The notes under the pieces are model-generated. The model saw only the letters and a program-made list of their open reading frames with translations, was not told where the DNA came from and did not search any database. From Pseudomonadota bacterium (lineage in GTDB: Bacteria > Pseudomonadota > Gammaproteobacteria > Burkholderiales > Burkholderiaceae_E): 64,000 bases of DNA. The stretch spans positions 1 to 64,000 of the forward strand of contig JAKPAM010000136.1 in NCBI GenBank assembly GCA_029779435.1, given 5' to 3'. The position numbers and the translations under genes are program-made. Of the stretch, positions 27,983 to 36,255 are shown piece by piece. The stretch's first letter is position 1. Each line of letters opens with the position of its first letter.

Positions 27983-30436
27983 TCAGCCGCCCAGCAGTTC
28001 GGCCAGCCGCGCGCCGAGCTGCTCGGGCGAATAAGGCTTTTGCAGCACGCCGGTGCGCGGCATGTCGAGCCGGCCCACGTCGATGTAGCCGGTGACGAAC
28101 AGCACCGGCAGCTCCGGGAGCCTGCCCCTTACCTCGCGGGCCAGTTCCGCGCCATTCATGCCCGGCATCGCGAAGTCCACGACCATCGCGTCGATGTCCG
28201 GCTCGGCGGCAAGGCGTTCCAGGGCCTCGTACCCATTGGCCGCCCCGACGACCTGATAGCCGAAGTCGACGAGGTGCTCGATCGTCACGTCGCGCACCGC
28301 GTCGTCGTCATCGATGACCAGCAGCCGCCGCCGGGCCGCGCGCGCCGGCGACGCGGCCGCGGACGCGGGCTCGTCGGCCGGCCGCACGGTGCCGACCAGC
28401 CGCGGCAGGTAGACGTTGACGGTCGTCCCCTCTCCGGGCGCCGAATCGATCGTCACTCCCCCGCCGGACTGCTGGGCGAAGCCATAGACCTGCGCCAACC
28501 CCAACCCCGACCCCTTGCCGACTTCCTTGGTCGTGAAGAACGGCTCGAACGCGCGCTCGGCCACGTCACGGCTCATCCCGCGCCCCGAGTCGCGCACCGA
28601 CAGGCACACATAGTCGCCGGGCGCCAGTTCGTCACCGATGCCGGACGTCGCCGTGACCGCCGTTCCGGGCGGCGCGCCGGCGGCCGTTCCGATCGTGACG
28701 TTGACGGTCGCGATCACCAGCGCACCGCCGACCTCGCTGGCATCGCGCGCGTTGATCGCCAGGTTCAGGATCACCATCTCGATCTGGGTCGGGTCGGCCA
28801 GCGCGGGCCATAAGTCCGCCGCCAGCAAAGTCTTCAGCTCGATGCCGGCGCCCAGGCTGCTGCGCAGCAGATCGAGCATCGACTCGACGATGCCGTTGAT
28901 CGGCACGGCCTTGGGTGCCAGTTGCTGCTGCCGCGAGAACGTCAGCAACTGCGTGGTCAGCTTGGCGCCGCGCTGGGCGGCCTGGGTGATGTGGGACAGT
29001 CGCTGGCGACCGCGATCACTCAACTGCGGCTGCCGGCGCAGTTCGCGCTCGATGAACGTGACGTTGCTCAGCACGACGGTCAGCAGGTTGTTGAAGTCGT
29101 GCGCGACACCGGCCGTCAACTGCCCGACCGCCTCGAGCCGCTGCATCTTGCGCATCGAGGCCTCGGCCCGCTCGCGCTGCTCGATCTGGCTCATCAACAG
29201 CGCGTTGGCGTTGGCCAGTTCGTCGAGGCGCGCCCGCTCGACCGTGATGTCCCGCACCACGCAGTACAGCATGTCGTCGGCCATGACCGCCGTCCAGGCC
29301 AGCCAGCGCAGGCCGCCATCGGCGGCGCGAATGCGGTTCTCGAACCGCTGGGCCTGGCCCTCGGCCAGGCATCGCAGCCGCTCGCGCGTCGCCTCGGCAT
29401 CCTCGTCCGAAAAGAATCGATACAGGCTGCCGGCCTGCAAGGTCTCCAGCGAATACGCGAGCGTGTCGACCCACGCAGGGTTGAGCGAGATCGGCGTCAG
29501 ATCGTGCCGCGTCACCGCCAGCATGTCGTGCGACAGCGCCCAGATGCGGTCGCGTTCGCGCGTGCGCGCGACCACCGTCACCGCCAGCGCCTCGTTGAGC
29601 TGCTCGATCGCCTCGCTGGCCGTCAGGCGCTCGGTGACGTCCATCAGAACGCCGACGAACTGCGTGCAGACACCGAGTTTCCAGAACGCCTTGCCGCGCA
29701 TGTTGAGCCAGCGCTGCCCGCCATCGGGCAGCACGATCCGGTAGTCGGCATTGCACTCGGACTGCTCGGGGTCCGACATCGCCTGGTCCACGGCCCGCAT
29801 CAGCGCCGGGACATCGTCAGGATGCACGCAGCGCTCGAAGCACGTCATCGACAACGGGTCGTCCGGCGTGCAGCCGAACATCTCGCGGCAGCGTGCGTCC
29901 ACGACGAGCTCGCCGGTCTGCGGACGGTAGTCCCACAACCCCAGCCTGGCCGCGTCGGCGGCCAGCCGCATGTTGACCTGGCTGGCGCTGAGCGCGAATT
30001 CGGCCAGGCGACGCTGCGTCCGCTCGCGGACCAGATCGAGCGCCCGTTCGATCGATCGCGGCAGCAGCGCGATCCGCTCCTTCAGGATGAAGTCGGTCGC
30101 GCCACGTCGCATCATCGCGACGGCGGTCTCCTCGCCGCTGACGCCCGACACGACGATGACCGGGATGTCGGGATCGAACTCGCGCGCGACCTCGAGGGCC
30201 CGGGAGCCGGAAAAGGCGGGCAGCAGACAGTCGGTCAGGACCAGGTCGATGCGGCGCGAAGCCAGCACCGCGCGCATCGCGACTTCGTCGTCGACGACGA
30301 AGAACTCGGCGGACAGGCCGGCTCGCGTCAGCGCGATCTGCGTCAGGTCGACATCCAGCGCGTTGTCCTCGACGTGCACGATCGACAGCGATGACAACGC
30401 GGGCGGCGAGTGCGCCAACAGGAGCGATTCAGGCAT
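27983..30436 (-). CDS. Hybrid histidine kinase: receiver-PAS-PAS-kinase-receiver
   Basis: 817-residue cytoplasmic sensor kinase with no membrane segment. Order: N-terminal receiver (acidic HVEDN, phospho-acceptor D69 in VLTDCLLP), PAS domain (about 185-310, FGCTPDDPLS), second PAS (about 330-445), HisKA with GVAHDFNNLLTVVLSN, HATPase (DSGRGM, GSGLGLAQVYGFAQQSGG) and C-terminal receiver (VIDDDDAV, AMVVDFAMPGMNG). It overlaps the upstream phytochrome-like kinase by eight bases, so both are made together and likely form one phosphorelay. Output is unknown; no DNA-binding domain is present. Confidence 0.88.
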   Translation of the reverse strand: MPESLLLAHSPPALSSLSIVHVEDNALDVDLTQIALTRAGLSAEFFVVDDEVAMRAVLASRRIDLVLTDCLLPAFSGSRALEVAREFDPDIPVIVVSGVSGEETAVAMMRRGATDFILKERIALLPRSIERALDLVRERTQRRLAEFALSASQVNMRLAADAARLGLWDYRPQTGELVVDARCREMFGCTPDDPLSMTCFERCVHPDDVPALMRAVDQAMSDPEQSECNADYRIVLPDGGQRWLNMRGKAFWKLGVCTQFVGVLMDVTERLTASEAIEQLNEALAVTVVARTRERDRIWALSHDMLAVTRHDLTPISLNPAWVDTLAYSLETLQAGSLYRFFSDEDAEATRERLRCLAEGQAQRFENRIRAADGGLRWLAWTAVMADDMLYCVVRDITVERARLDELANANALLMSQIEQRERAEASMRKMQRLEAVGQLTAGVAHDFNNLLTVVLSNVTFIERELRRQPQLSDRGRQRLSHITQAAQRGAKLTTQLLTFSRQQQLAPKAVPINGIVESMLDLLRSSLGAGIELKTLLAADLWPALADPTQIEMVILNLAINARDASEVGGALVIATVNVTIGTAAGAPPGTAVTATSGIGDELAPGDYVCLSVRDSGRGMSRDVAERAFEPFFTTKEVGKGSGLGLAQVYGFAQQSGGGVTIDSAPGEGTTVNVYLPRLVGTVRPADEPASAAASPARAARRRLLVIDDDDAVRDVTIEHLVDFGYQVVGAANGYEALERLAAEPDIDAMVVDFAMPGMNGAELAREVRGRLPELPVLFVTGYIDVGRLDMPRTGVLQKPYSPEQLGARLAELLGG

Positions 30437-32123
30437 CGGTAGCTTGCTTCGGTGGTTCGGCCCGCCTGGGCAGGGCGACATAGAAAGTGGCCCCGGCGTC
30501 CACCTGGCCCTCGGCCCAGGTCCGGCCGCCATGACGCTCGATCATGCGCCGGACATGGGCCAGGCCGATGCCCGTCCCGTCGAATTCGGCCGTCCCATGC
30601 AGGCGCTGGAACAGGCCGAACAACTTGTCCGCGCTGCGCATGTCGAACCCGGCGCCGTTGTCGCGCACGAACAGCACGTCATCGGCGCCATCGCGATAAG
30701 CGTCGATCTCGATGCGCGCCGACGGACGATGACGCGTGTACTTCAACGCGTTGCCGATCAGGTTGCGCAGCGCCAGGTGCAGCGACGCCGCATCGGCCCA
30801 CATCGGCTGCAGTGTTCCGACGCGCCATTCGACACTGCGATCGGCATAGTCCGGACGCAGTTCACGCCGTACCGCGGCGACCAGCCCGCGCATGTCGACC
30901 CAGGTCGGCGCGATCTCGGCACGGCCGATCCGTGAGAAAGCCAGCAGATCATCGACGAGCCGGCCGGCGAAACGGGCCGACTCGCGAATGTTGGCGACGA
31001 ATTGCCGGCCGCGTTCGGTCAACCCGGCGCTCTCGGTATCGGCCAGCAGATCGGCATAGCTGGCGATGTGGCGCAGCGGCGCGCGCAGGTCGTGCGAGAC
31101 GCCTGCCGAGTACGACTCGAGCTCCTCGTTGGCCCGCCGCAGCGCCTCGACCGTCGCAGCGGCTTCGCGCGCCAGGCAGACCTCGATCCGCAACGCCAGC
31201 AGGCCGCCCAATCCTTCGCACGCGGCACGCGTGGACGGGCCGACCGGCTTGGGGGCGCGATCGTGGCACGAAATCCCGCCCCACAGATGGCGGTCGACGA
31301 CGATCGGGATCGACATCGACGCCCGCATCCCCAGGTCGCGCAACGCCTGCAGCGAGCCCGGCGGCACGCGGCGCAGCAGCGCGCGGCGCAGGTCCAGCGG
31401 CCGGCCGGTGCGCGAATCGACAGGCGGCACCAGCGGCGACGGCTCATCATCGGCGTCGGGAATGATCCGCAGACGGTTCGGTACGGACGGCTCGCGTGAC
31501 GGCGCAGGCACGTCGCCGGACACGAACCGGGCACCCGGGTGGCGCGCATACCCATCGTCGGCCTGCTCGACGATGACCTGGCCGTAGCCGTCGGCGTCGA
31601 AGCGCAAGACCCGAATGCGACCATATCCGGTCAGCCGCTTGATCTCGGATGCCGCCTGCTCGCACATCGCCGGAATACCGCCCTCCTCGTGCAGCCGGTC
31701 GACGAACGCGCCGGCCATCATCGACATCGAGCCCTCCGCCTCGGCCATCCGCGGCTCCCCGGGTTCCCACGGCTCGAACTCCGCGATCGCCAACATGCCC
31801 TGGTGATGGACGGCCCAGCCGAACACGGCCACCTCGCCATCCGCGCGCCGCATCGCGATGCGGCCCAGGCGGCGCGGCTCGGCGTACTCACCCGTCACTC
31901 CCTCGCCGGCATCGGATGGAGCGTCCAGCAGCGAATCGAACGGCCGCGCCAGCAACGTGGCGGGCGCGTGGCCGAGCCAGCGCTCGACGCTGGCGCTGGC
32001 TTGCGTGATCGTCCGCGTCCCGGTGTCGATGGCGAGCAGAAACCCGTGGGGCTGGATGCCGTCCGGCCCGTGGATCGGCTCGTCGGCGCGAGGGAAGTCC
32101 CCGCGGCCGGACGGATCGATCAT
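30429..32123 (-). CDS. Degenerate bacteriophytochrome-like histidine kinase lacking chromophore residues and PHY
   Basis: 564 residues. The N-terminal PAS domain shows the phytochrome signature EPIHGPDGIQPHG, followed by a phytochrome-type GAF domain (YGRIRVLRFDADGYGQVIVE, SGDVPAP, NRLRIIPDADDEPSPLVP, LGMRASMSIPIVVD, LWGGISCHDRAP) and then directly a HisKA domain with H344 in GVSHDLRAPLRH and a HATPase. The biliverdin cysteine of bacteriophytochromes (three residues before the EP of EPIH) is R12, the GAF histidine that contacts the chromophore is S257, and the about 180-residue PHY domain is absent. Light sensing by the normal chemistry therefore looks lost. It is coupled to the hybrid kinase gene downstream. 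Confidence 0.85.
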   Translation of the reverse strand: MIDPSGRGDFPRADEPIHGPDGIQPHGFLLAIDTGTRTITQASASVERWLGHAPATLLARPFDSLLDAPSDAGEGVTGEYAEPRRLGRIAMRRADGEVAVFGWAVHHQGMLAIAEFEPWEPGEPRMAEAEGSMSMMAGAFVDRLHEEGGIPAMCEQAASEIKRLTGYGRIRVLRFDADGYGQVIVEQADDGYARHPGARFVSGDVPAPSREPSVPNRLRIIPDADDEPSPLVPPVDSRTGRPLDLRRALLRRVPPGSLQALRDLGMRASMSIPIVVDRHLWGGISCHDRAPKPVGPSTRAACEGLGGLLALRIEVCLAREAAATVEALRRANEELESYSAGVSHDLRAPLRHIASYADLLADTESAGLTERGRQFVANIRESARFAGRLVDDLLAFSRIGRAEIAPTWVDMRGLVAAVRRELRPDYADRSVEWRVGTLQPMWADAASLHLALRNLIGNALKYTRHRPSARIEIDAYRDGADDVLFVRDNGAGFDMRSADKLFGLFQRLHGTAEFDGTGIGLAHVRRMIERHGGRTWAEGQVDAGATFYVALPRRAEPPKQATDA

Positions 32124-32318
32124 GAAGGCTCTCCCGTGCAGTCCGTCGGATGACGCGTCAGGCGAGCGGACATGGCGACACCCCTCGGCATCAGACGAGA
32201 CAGCGACGATTATGGGTCAGCGGCCGATGGCTGCCTGTAGGACAAGGCCGCACGCGGCAGGGAGGGATGCCCATTTTCCGACGAACGCCCCGGGGGGCGG
32301 GTGGGACGGGCCGATGGA

Positions 32319-32777
32319 TCAGTCCCCGGGCGCGGCGGCGCGCGCTCGAAAGGCCTCGAGTTGCTCGAGCAGGCTGCACAGATGCTGCTCGAGCCCGTCG
32401 AAATCGACGTCGCCGAGGCCGGCGAACGCCTGTTTGACATAAGCGACATGCATGCCGAACACGCGCTCGAATTCATGCTGCCCGGCCTCGCTGAGCGCGA
32501 CGCGGACGCTGCGCCGATCGGCTGCCGACGGCTCGCGTCGGACGAGCCCACGCCGCTCCAGCCGATCGATGACGCCGCTCAGCGTGCCTTTGGTGATCAG
32601 CGTCTTGTCGCCCAGCTCCTTGAACGTCATGCCGGACGTATTGCCCAGCGTGGCGACGATGTCGAACTGGGCCGGCGTCAGGTCCGTGGTCCGGCGAAGA
32701 TGCGCGCTCGAAATCCGCTCGAACGACTGGTAGCACTGCGCCAGCAGCCGCACGCTGCGAAGAAACCGCTCGCCCAT
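32319..32777 (-). CDS. MarR-family transcriptional regulator
   Basis: 152-residue winged-helix dimeric regulator: LTPAQFDIVATLGNTSGMTFKEL, the recognition helix region KTLITKGTLSGVIDRLERRGLV, and the wing RREPSAADRRSVRVALSEAG. It is the last gene of a minus-strand run (cytochrome b561, yceI, yceI, marR). A perfect palindrome at the head of this run is a plausible operator for it, so autoregulation is inferred. The inducing ligand is unknown. Confidence 0.9.
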   Translation of the reverse strand: MGERFLRSVRLLAQCYQSFERISSAHLRRTTDLTPAQFDIVATLGNTSGMTFKELGDKTLITKGTLSGVIDRLERRGLVRREPSAADRRSVRVALSEAGQHEFERVFGMHVAYVKQAFAGLGDVDFDGLEQHLCSLLEQLEAFRARAAAPGD

Positions 32778-32838
32778 CGTCAGCGGCGGGCGGTCATGCG
32801 AGCGCCGCAGGTCATCGCCGGTTCATCCACGAGCGCGC

Positions 32839-33405
32839 TCAATCGGCCTTGACGGCCTCGGCCTGGATCGCCAGCCGGATCTTCGGCGAGAAGGCCGGCA
32901 CGCCATAGCTCAGGCCGAACTCGCTGCGATCGAACTCGGCGGAGGCGTCGGCGCCGCAGACTTCGCGCTTGAGCATCGGGTGAGTGATGCATTTGAACGA
33001 GCGGATCTTCAGCGGCACCGGCTTGGTCACGCCCAGCATCGTCAGATCGCCGAGCACTTCGACCGGCACGTCGCCGTCGAACTTCATCGACTTGCCGACA
33101 TAAGTGATCGTCGGGAACTTCTCGACGTTGAACATGTCGCCGCTCTTGGCATGCCCGTTGAGCTTCTCGTTGCCGAAGTCGATGCTGGCCGGATCGATCG
33201 TGATGTTGACCGAACCGGTCTTGGCCGCGCGATCGATCGCCACCGTGCCCTTGCTGCTGTTGAATTTGCCGCGCCACACCGAGATGCCCAGGTGGTCGGC
33301 CTCGAAGCTCGGGTAAGTATGGGTCGGATCGATGTTGTACGTCTGCGCGAACGCCGGCGAACAGGAGGCGGCGATCAGGCACGCCAAAGCGATGCGTTTC
33401 TTCAT
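32839..33405 (-). CDS. YceI-family periplasmic protein (downstream copy)
   Basis: 188-residue YceI-domain lipocalin-like protein with a clear signal peptide ([20 protein letters not shown], cleavage before QTYNID). The family pattern is seen in [30 protein letters not shown] and [12 protein letters not shown]. YceI proteins bind isoprenoid quinone-like lipids in the periplasm. Here it is 61 bp upstream of marR and downstream of a second yceI and cytochrome b561, a common association. Confidence 0.92.
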   Translation of the reverse strand: MKKRIALACLIAASCSPAFAQTYNIDPTHTYPSFEADHLGISVWRGKFNSSKGTVAIDRAAKTGSVNITIDPASIDFGNEKLNGHAKSGDMFNVEKFPTITYVGKSMKFDGDVPVEVLGDLTMLGVTKPVPLKIRSFKCITHPMLKREVCGADASAEFDRSEFGLSYGVPAFSPKIRLAIQAEAVKAD

Positions 33406-33527
33406 GAGGGTCCCCCCAAAAGACTCCAAGAGAAGCCGGGCGACGATGCCCGGCGGCGGATGGCCGGCAACGCGCGCGGCGCGCGCGCCCGTTGTCGACC
33501 TTCGATCGGTATGTGGCCGGCGGACGA

Positions 33528-34145
33528 TCAGGGTGCCGCGACCACGCGGAACTTGATCGTGACCTCGTCGGCGACCATGCTGGTGTCCTTCCATTCCCCT
33601 TCGCCGACGTTGAAGCTCAAGCGCTTGATCGGCATGGCGCCCTCGAACACCTGCGCGCCGCCTTCCTGGCGGACGCCGAGCGCGAAGGCCACGTCCTGCG
33701 ACGTGCCCTTGATCGTCAGCTTGCCGGACACGTCCAGCTTGCCGCCGGCGCCGGGCCGGATCTGGCTGGACACGAACGTCGCCTTCGGAAACCGTGCGGC
33801 ATCGAACCATTCCTTCTTGCGCACCTCGCCGCTGTAGGTGGGATCGCCGAGATCGAGGCTGGCCACGTCGACCTCGACCCGGGCGCTCGACGCATCGGGC
33901 TTGGCCGCGTCATAGACGACCTGCGCGGAGAACGACTTGAACGGCGCGTCGACCGGCACATTCATCTGCTTGAACGTCGCGACGACCTGGCTGCGGGCCG
34001 GGTCGGCCTTCAGCGCGGTGGCGGCCCAGACGGGCAGCGCGACCAGCGCGGCCACGCCGGCGACCGACGCGGCGGCACGAAGGGCGCGCGGCATCGGCGG
34101 GAAAACGGAACGGGCGGTGGAACGGACGGGCGATCGATCGGTCAT
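33528..34145 (-). CDS. YceI-family periplasmic protein (upstream copy)
   Basis: 205 residues from ATG 34145; an alternative ATG at 34094 would shorten it by 17 residues. The signal-sequence helix [19 protein letters not shown] is preserved either way. Mature protein shows YceI features: [44 protein letters not shown]. It diverges strongly from the downstream copy, so the pair is not a recent duplication. Its probable partner is the b561-type cytochrome encoded 53 bp upstream. Confidence 0.88.
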   Translation of the reverse strand: MTDRSPVRSTARSVFPPMPRALRAAASVAGVAALVALPVWAATALKADPARSQVVATFKQMNVPVDAPFKSFSAQVVYDAAKPDASSARVEVDVASLDLGDPTYSGEVRKKEWFDAARFPKATFVSSQIRPGAGGKLDVSGKLTIKGTSQDVAFALGVRQEGGAQVFEGAMPIKRLSFNVGEGEWKDTSMVADEVTIKFRVVAAP

Positions 34146-34198
34146 GGGTCGGGTCCTGACGGAGGGAACGATGGAGAGGTCGGCTCGTCGGCGCGTGG

Positions 34199-34750
34199 TC
34201 ACGGCAGCATGCGCGCCAGCAACCGGTCGCGATCGATCCACTGATGCTTGATGACCGCGGCCAGATGCACGACGACCAGCGCGGCCATCGCCATGTTCAG
34301 CGCATAGTGGACGCCCTGGAGCGTTTCCTTGAGCTGCGGATCCGGCGCGATCAGCACCGGCAGCGGCAGCACGCCCAGATACACGACCGGCACCCCGGCG
34401 GCCAGGCTGTAGAAATAGCCGGACAGCGGCACCGCGAAGACGAGCCCGTACAACGCCCAGTGCACCGCGTGCGCCGCGCCGCGCTGCCACGCCGGCATCG
34501 ACGCCGGATCCGGCGGCGGGCGATGGCCCAGGCGCCACAGCAGCCTCAGGCAGGCCAGCGCGAACACCGTCACGCCCAGCCATTTGTGCCACGAGAAATA
34601 CTTGAGCTTGGTCGGCGTGATGCCGGGGATGTCGACCATCGTCATGCCGAGCACGAACGCGGCGACGATCAACAATGCACTCAGCCAGTGCAACGCGATC
34701 GCCGTCAACGTATAGCGCGGCACGCCATTCCTCTCGCGCCCTCTCGTCAT
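34199..34750 (-). CDS. Cytochrome b561-family membrane protein
   Basis: 183-residue four-helix membrane cytochrome. Candidate haem ligands are histidines in ALHWLSALLIVAAF, SWHKWLGVTV, AVHWALYGLVF and VVVHLAAVIKHQW. It probably passes electrons between quinone and a periplasmic partner; association with YceI suggests quinone handling. It is the first gene of the minus-strand operon ending in marR, just after the palindromic operator at 34771-34784. Confidence 0.9.
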   Translation of the reverse strand: MTRGRERNGVPRYTLTAIALHWLSALLIVAAFVLGMTMVDIPGITPTKLKYFSWHKWLGVTVFALACLRLLWRLGHRPPPDPASMPAWQRGAAHAVHWALYGLVFAVPLSGYFYSLAAGVPVVYLGVLPLPVLIAPDPQLKETLQGVHYALNMAMAALVVVHLAAVIKHQWIDRDRLLARMLP

Positions 34751-34770
34751 GCCGGGTGGCTCTCCCGAAT

Positions 34771-34784
34771 GTTCTAACTAGAAC
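34771..34784 (-). promoter_or_regulatory. Palindromic operator (MarR-type) at the cytochrome b561-yceI-yceI-marR promoter
   Basis: GTTCTAACTAGAAC: perfect 6-bp arms gttcta/tagaac with two central bases, 21 bp upstream of the cytochrome start. On the minus strand it directly follows an AT-rich stretch with a -10-like tatatt, so it would cover the transcription start, the expected place for a repressor. MarR-family operators are short palindromes of this kind, and the operon ends in a marR gene. Confidence 0.6.
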
Positions 34785-34878
34785 AATATATAACAGAAAC
34801 TGACGAAGCGTCGATCCTCGCCAGCCCACGCGGAGCGAACCGATAGAATGCCCGCTGGCATGCGGAGACCCCGATTCG

Positions 34879-36201
34879 ATGGAAATTGCGATTCTGTTTG
34901 CGCTGATCCTGCTGAACGGCCTGTTTGCGATGTCGGAAATCGCGCTGGTCACGGCGCGCAAGGCCCGGCTCCAGAAACAGATGGACGCCGGTGACAGCGC
35001 GGCGGCCGCGGCGATCAAGCTCGGCGAAGACCCGACCCGCTTCCTGTCGACGATCCAGATCGGCATCACGTCGATCGGCGTGCTCAACGGCATCGTCGGC
35101 GAGTCCGCGCTCGCACGGCCGCTGGCCGAGCTGCTCGAATCGGCGGGTGTCGTCCAGCCGTATTCGGCCTACGTCGCCACCGGACTGGTCGTCATCGTCA
35201 TCACGTATTTCTCGATCGTCGTCGGCGAACTGGTGCCCAAGCGGCTCGGCCAGACGCATCCGGAGACGCTGGCCCGGGTCGTCGCCCGCCCCATCGAATG
35301 GCTGGCGTTGGCCACCAAGCCGTTCGTGCGGCTGCTGTCGTTCTCGACCCGCGCCACGCTGCGGCTGCTCGGCGTCAAGGACGGTGCCGCCCAGGTCGTG
35401 ACCGAGGAAGAGATCCACGAGATGCTGCGCGAAGGGACCAGCGCCGGCGTCATCGAATCCCATGAGCACGCGATGCTGCGCAACGTGTTCCGGCTCGACG
35501 ACCGGCAGATCGGCTCGCTGATGGTGCCGCGCGCCGACGTCGTCTACCTGGACGTCGACGCGCCGTTCGAGACGCACCTGTCGATCGTCGAGTCGTCGGA
35601 CCATGCGCGCTTTCCGGTCGTCAAAGGTGGCCTGCACGGCATCCTGGGCGTCATCAATGCACGGCGCTGGCTGACGTCGATCGTCCATGGCGGCAGCCGC
35701 GAGCTGGTCGACCAGCCGATCAGCGATCCGTTGTACGTGCCCGAGACGCTGACCGGCATGGAGCTGCTGGACAACTTCCGCTCCAGCGACTTGCACATGG
35801 CGTTCGTCATCGACGAGTACGGCGAGGTCCAGGGCATCGTGACGCTGCAGGACCTGATCGAGGCGATCACCGGCGAATTCCTGCCGCGCAATCCCGACAC
35901 GGCCTGGGCGATCCAGCGCGAGGACGGAAGCTGGCTGCTCGACGGCCACATCCCGGTGCCCGAGCTGAAGGACCGGCTCGACCTCGACGCGGTGCCCGAG
36001 GAAGAGCGCGGCCGCTACCACACCCTTAGCGGCATGCTGATGCTGCTGACCGGCAAGGTGCCGAAGATCGCCGACTCGGTCCGCTGGGAAGGCTGGCGCT
36101 TCGAGATCGTCGACATGGACGGCCGCACGATCGACAAGGTGCTGGCGATCCGCGACGACGAGCCGGCTGCCGATCCGCCGGACGCGGCCAGCGGCGACTA
36201 G
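34879..36201 (+). CDS. CNNM/CorC family protein (DUF21-CBS-CorC_HlyC)
   Basis: 440-residue inner-membrane protein. It has an N-terminal DUF21 transmembrane domain (MEIAILFALILLNGLFAMSE; VGELVPKRLGQ), two CBS domains (about 205-335; MVPRADVVYLDVD, FVIDEYGEVQGIVTLQDL) and a C-terminal CorC_HlyC transporter-associated domain. Such proteins are linked to magnesium/cobalt efflux; older annotations call them hemolysins. It is divergent from the cytochrome b561 operon and shares its regulatory gap. Confidence 0.92.
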   Translation: MEIAILFALILLNGLFAMSEIALVTARKARLQKQMDAGDSAAAAAIKLGEDPTRFLSTIQIGITSIGVLNGIVGESALARPLAELLESAGVVQPYSAYVATGLVVIVITYFSIVVGELVPKRLGQTHPETLARVVARPIEWLALATKPFVRLLSFSTRATLRLLGVKDGAAQVVTEEEIHEMLREGTSAGVIESHEHAMLRNVFRLDDRQIGSLMVPRADVVYLDVDAPFETHLSIVESSDHARFPVVKGGLHGILGVINARRWLTSIVHGGSRELVDQPISDPLYVPETLTGMELLDNFRSSDLHMAFVIDEYGEVQGIVTLQDLIEAITGEFLPRNPDTAWAIQREDGSWLLDGHIPVPELKDRLDLDAVPEEERGRYHTLSGMLMLLTGKVPKIADSVRWEGWRFEIVDMDGRTIDKVLAIRDDEPAADPPDAASGD

Positions 36202-36255
36202 GGAACCATTGGGTACATTGACGGTCTCGCCCCCCTTGCGTCCCTGGAGCCCGCC

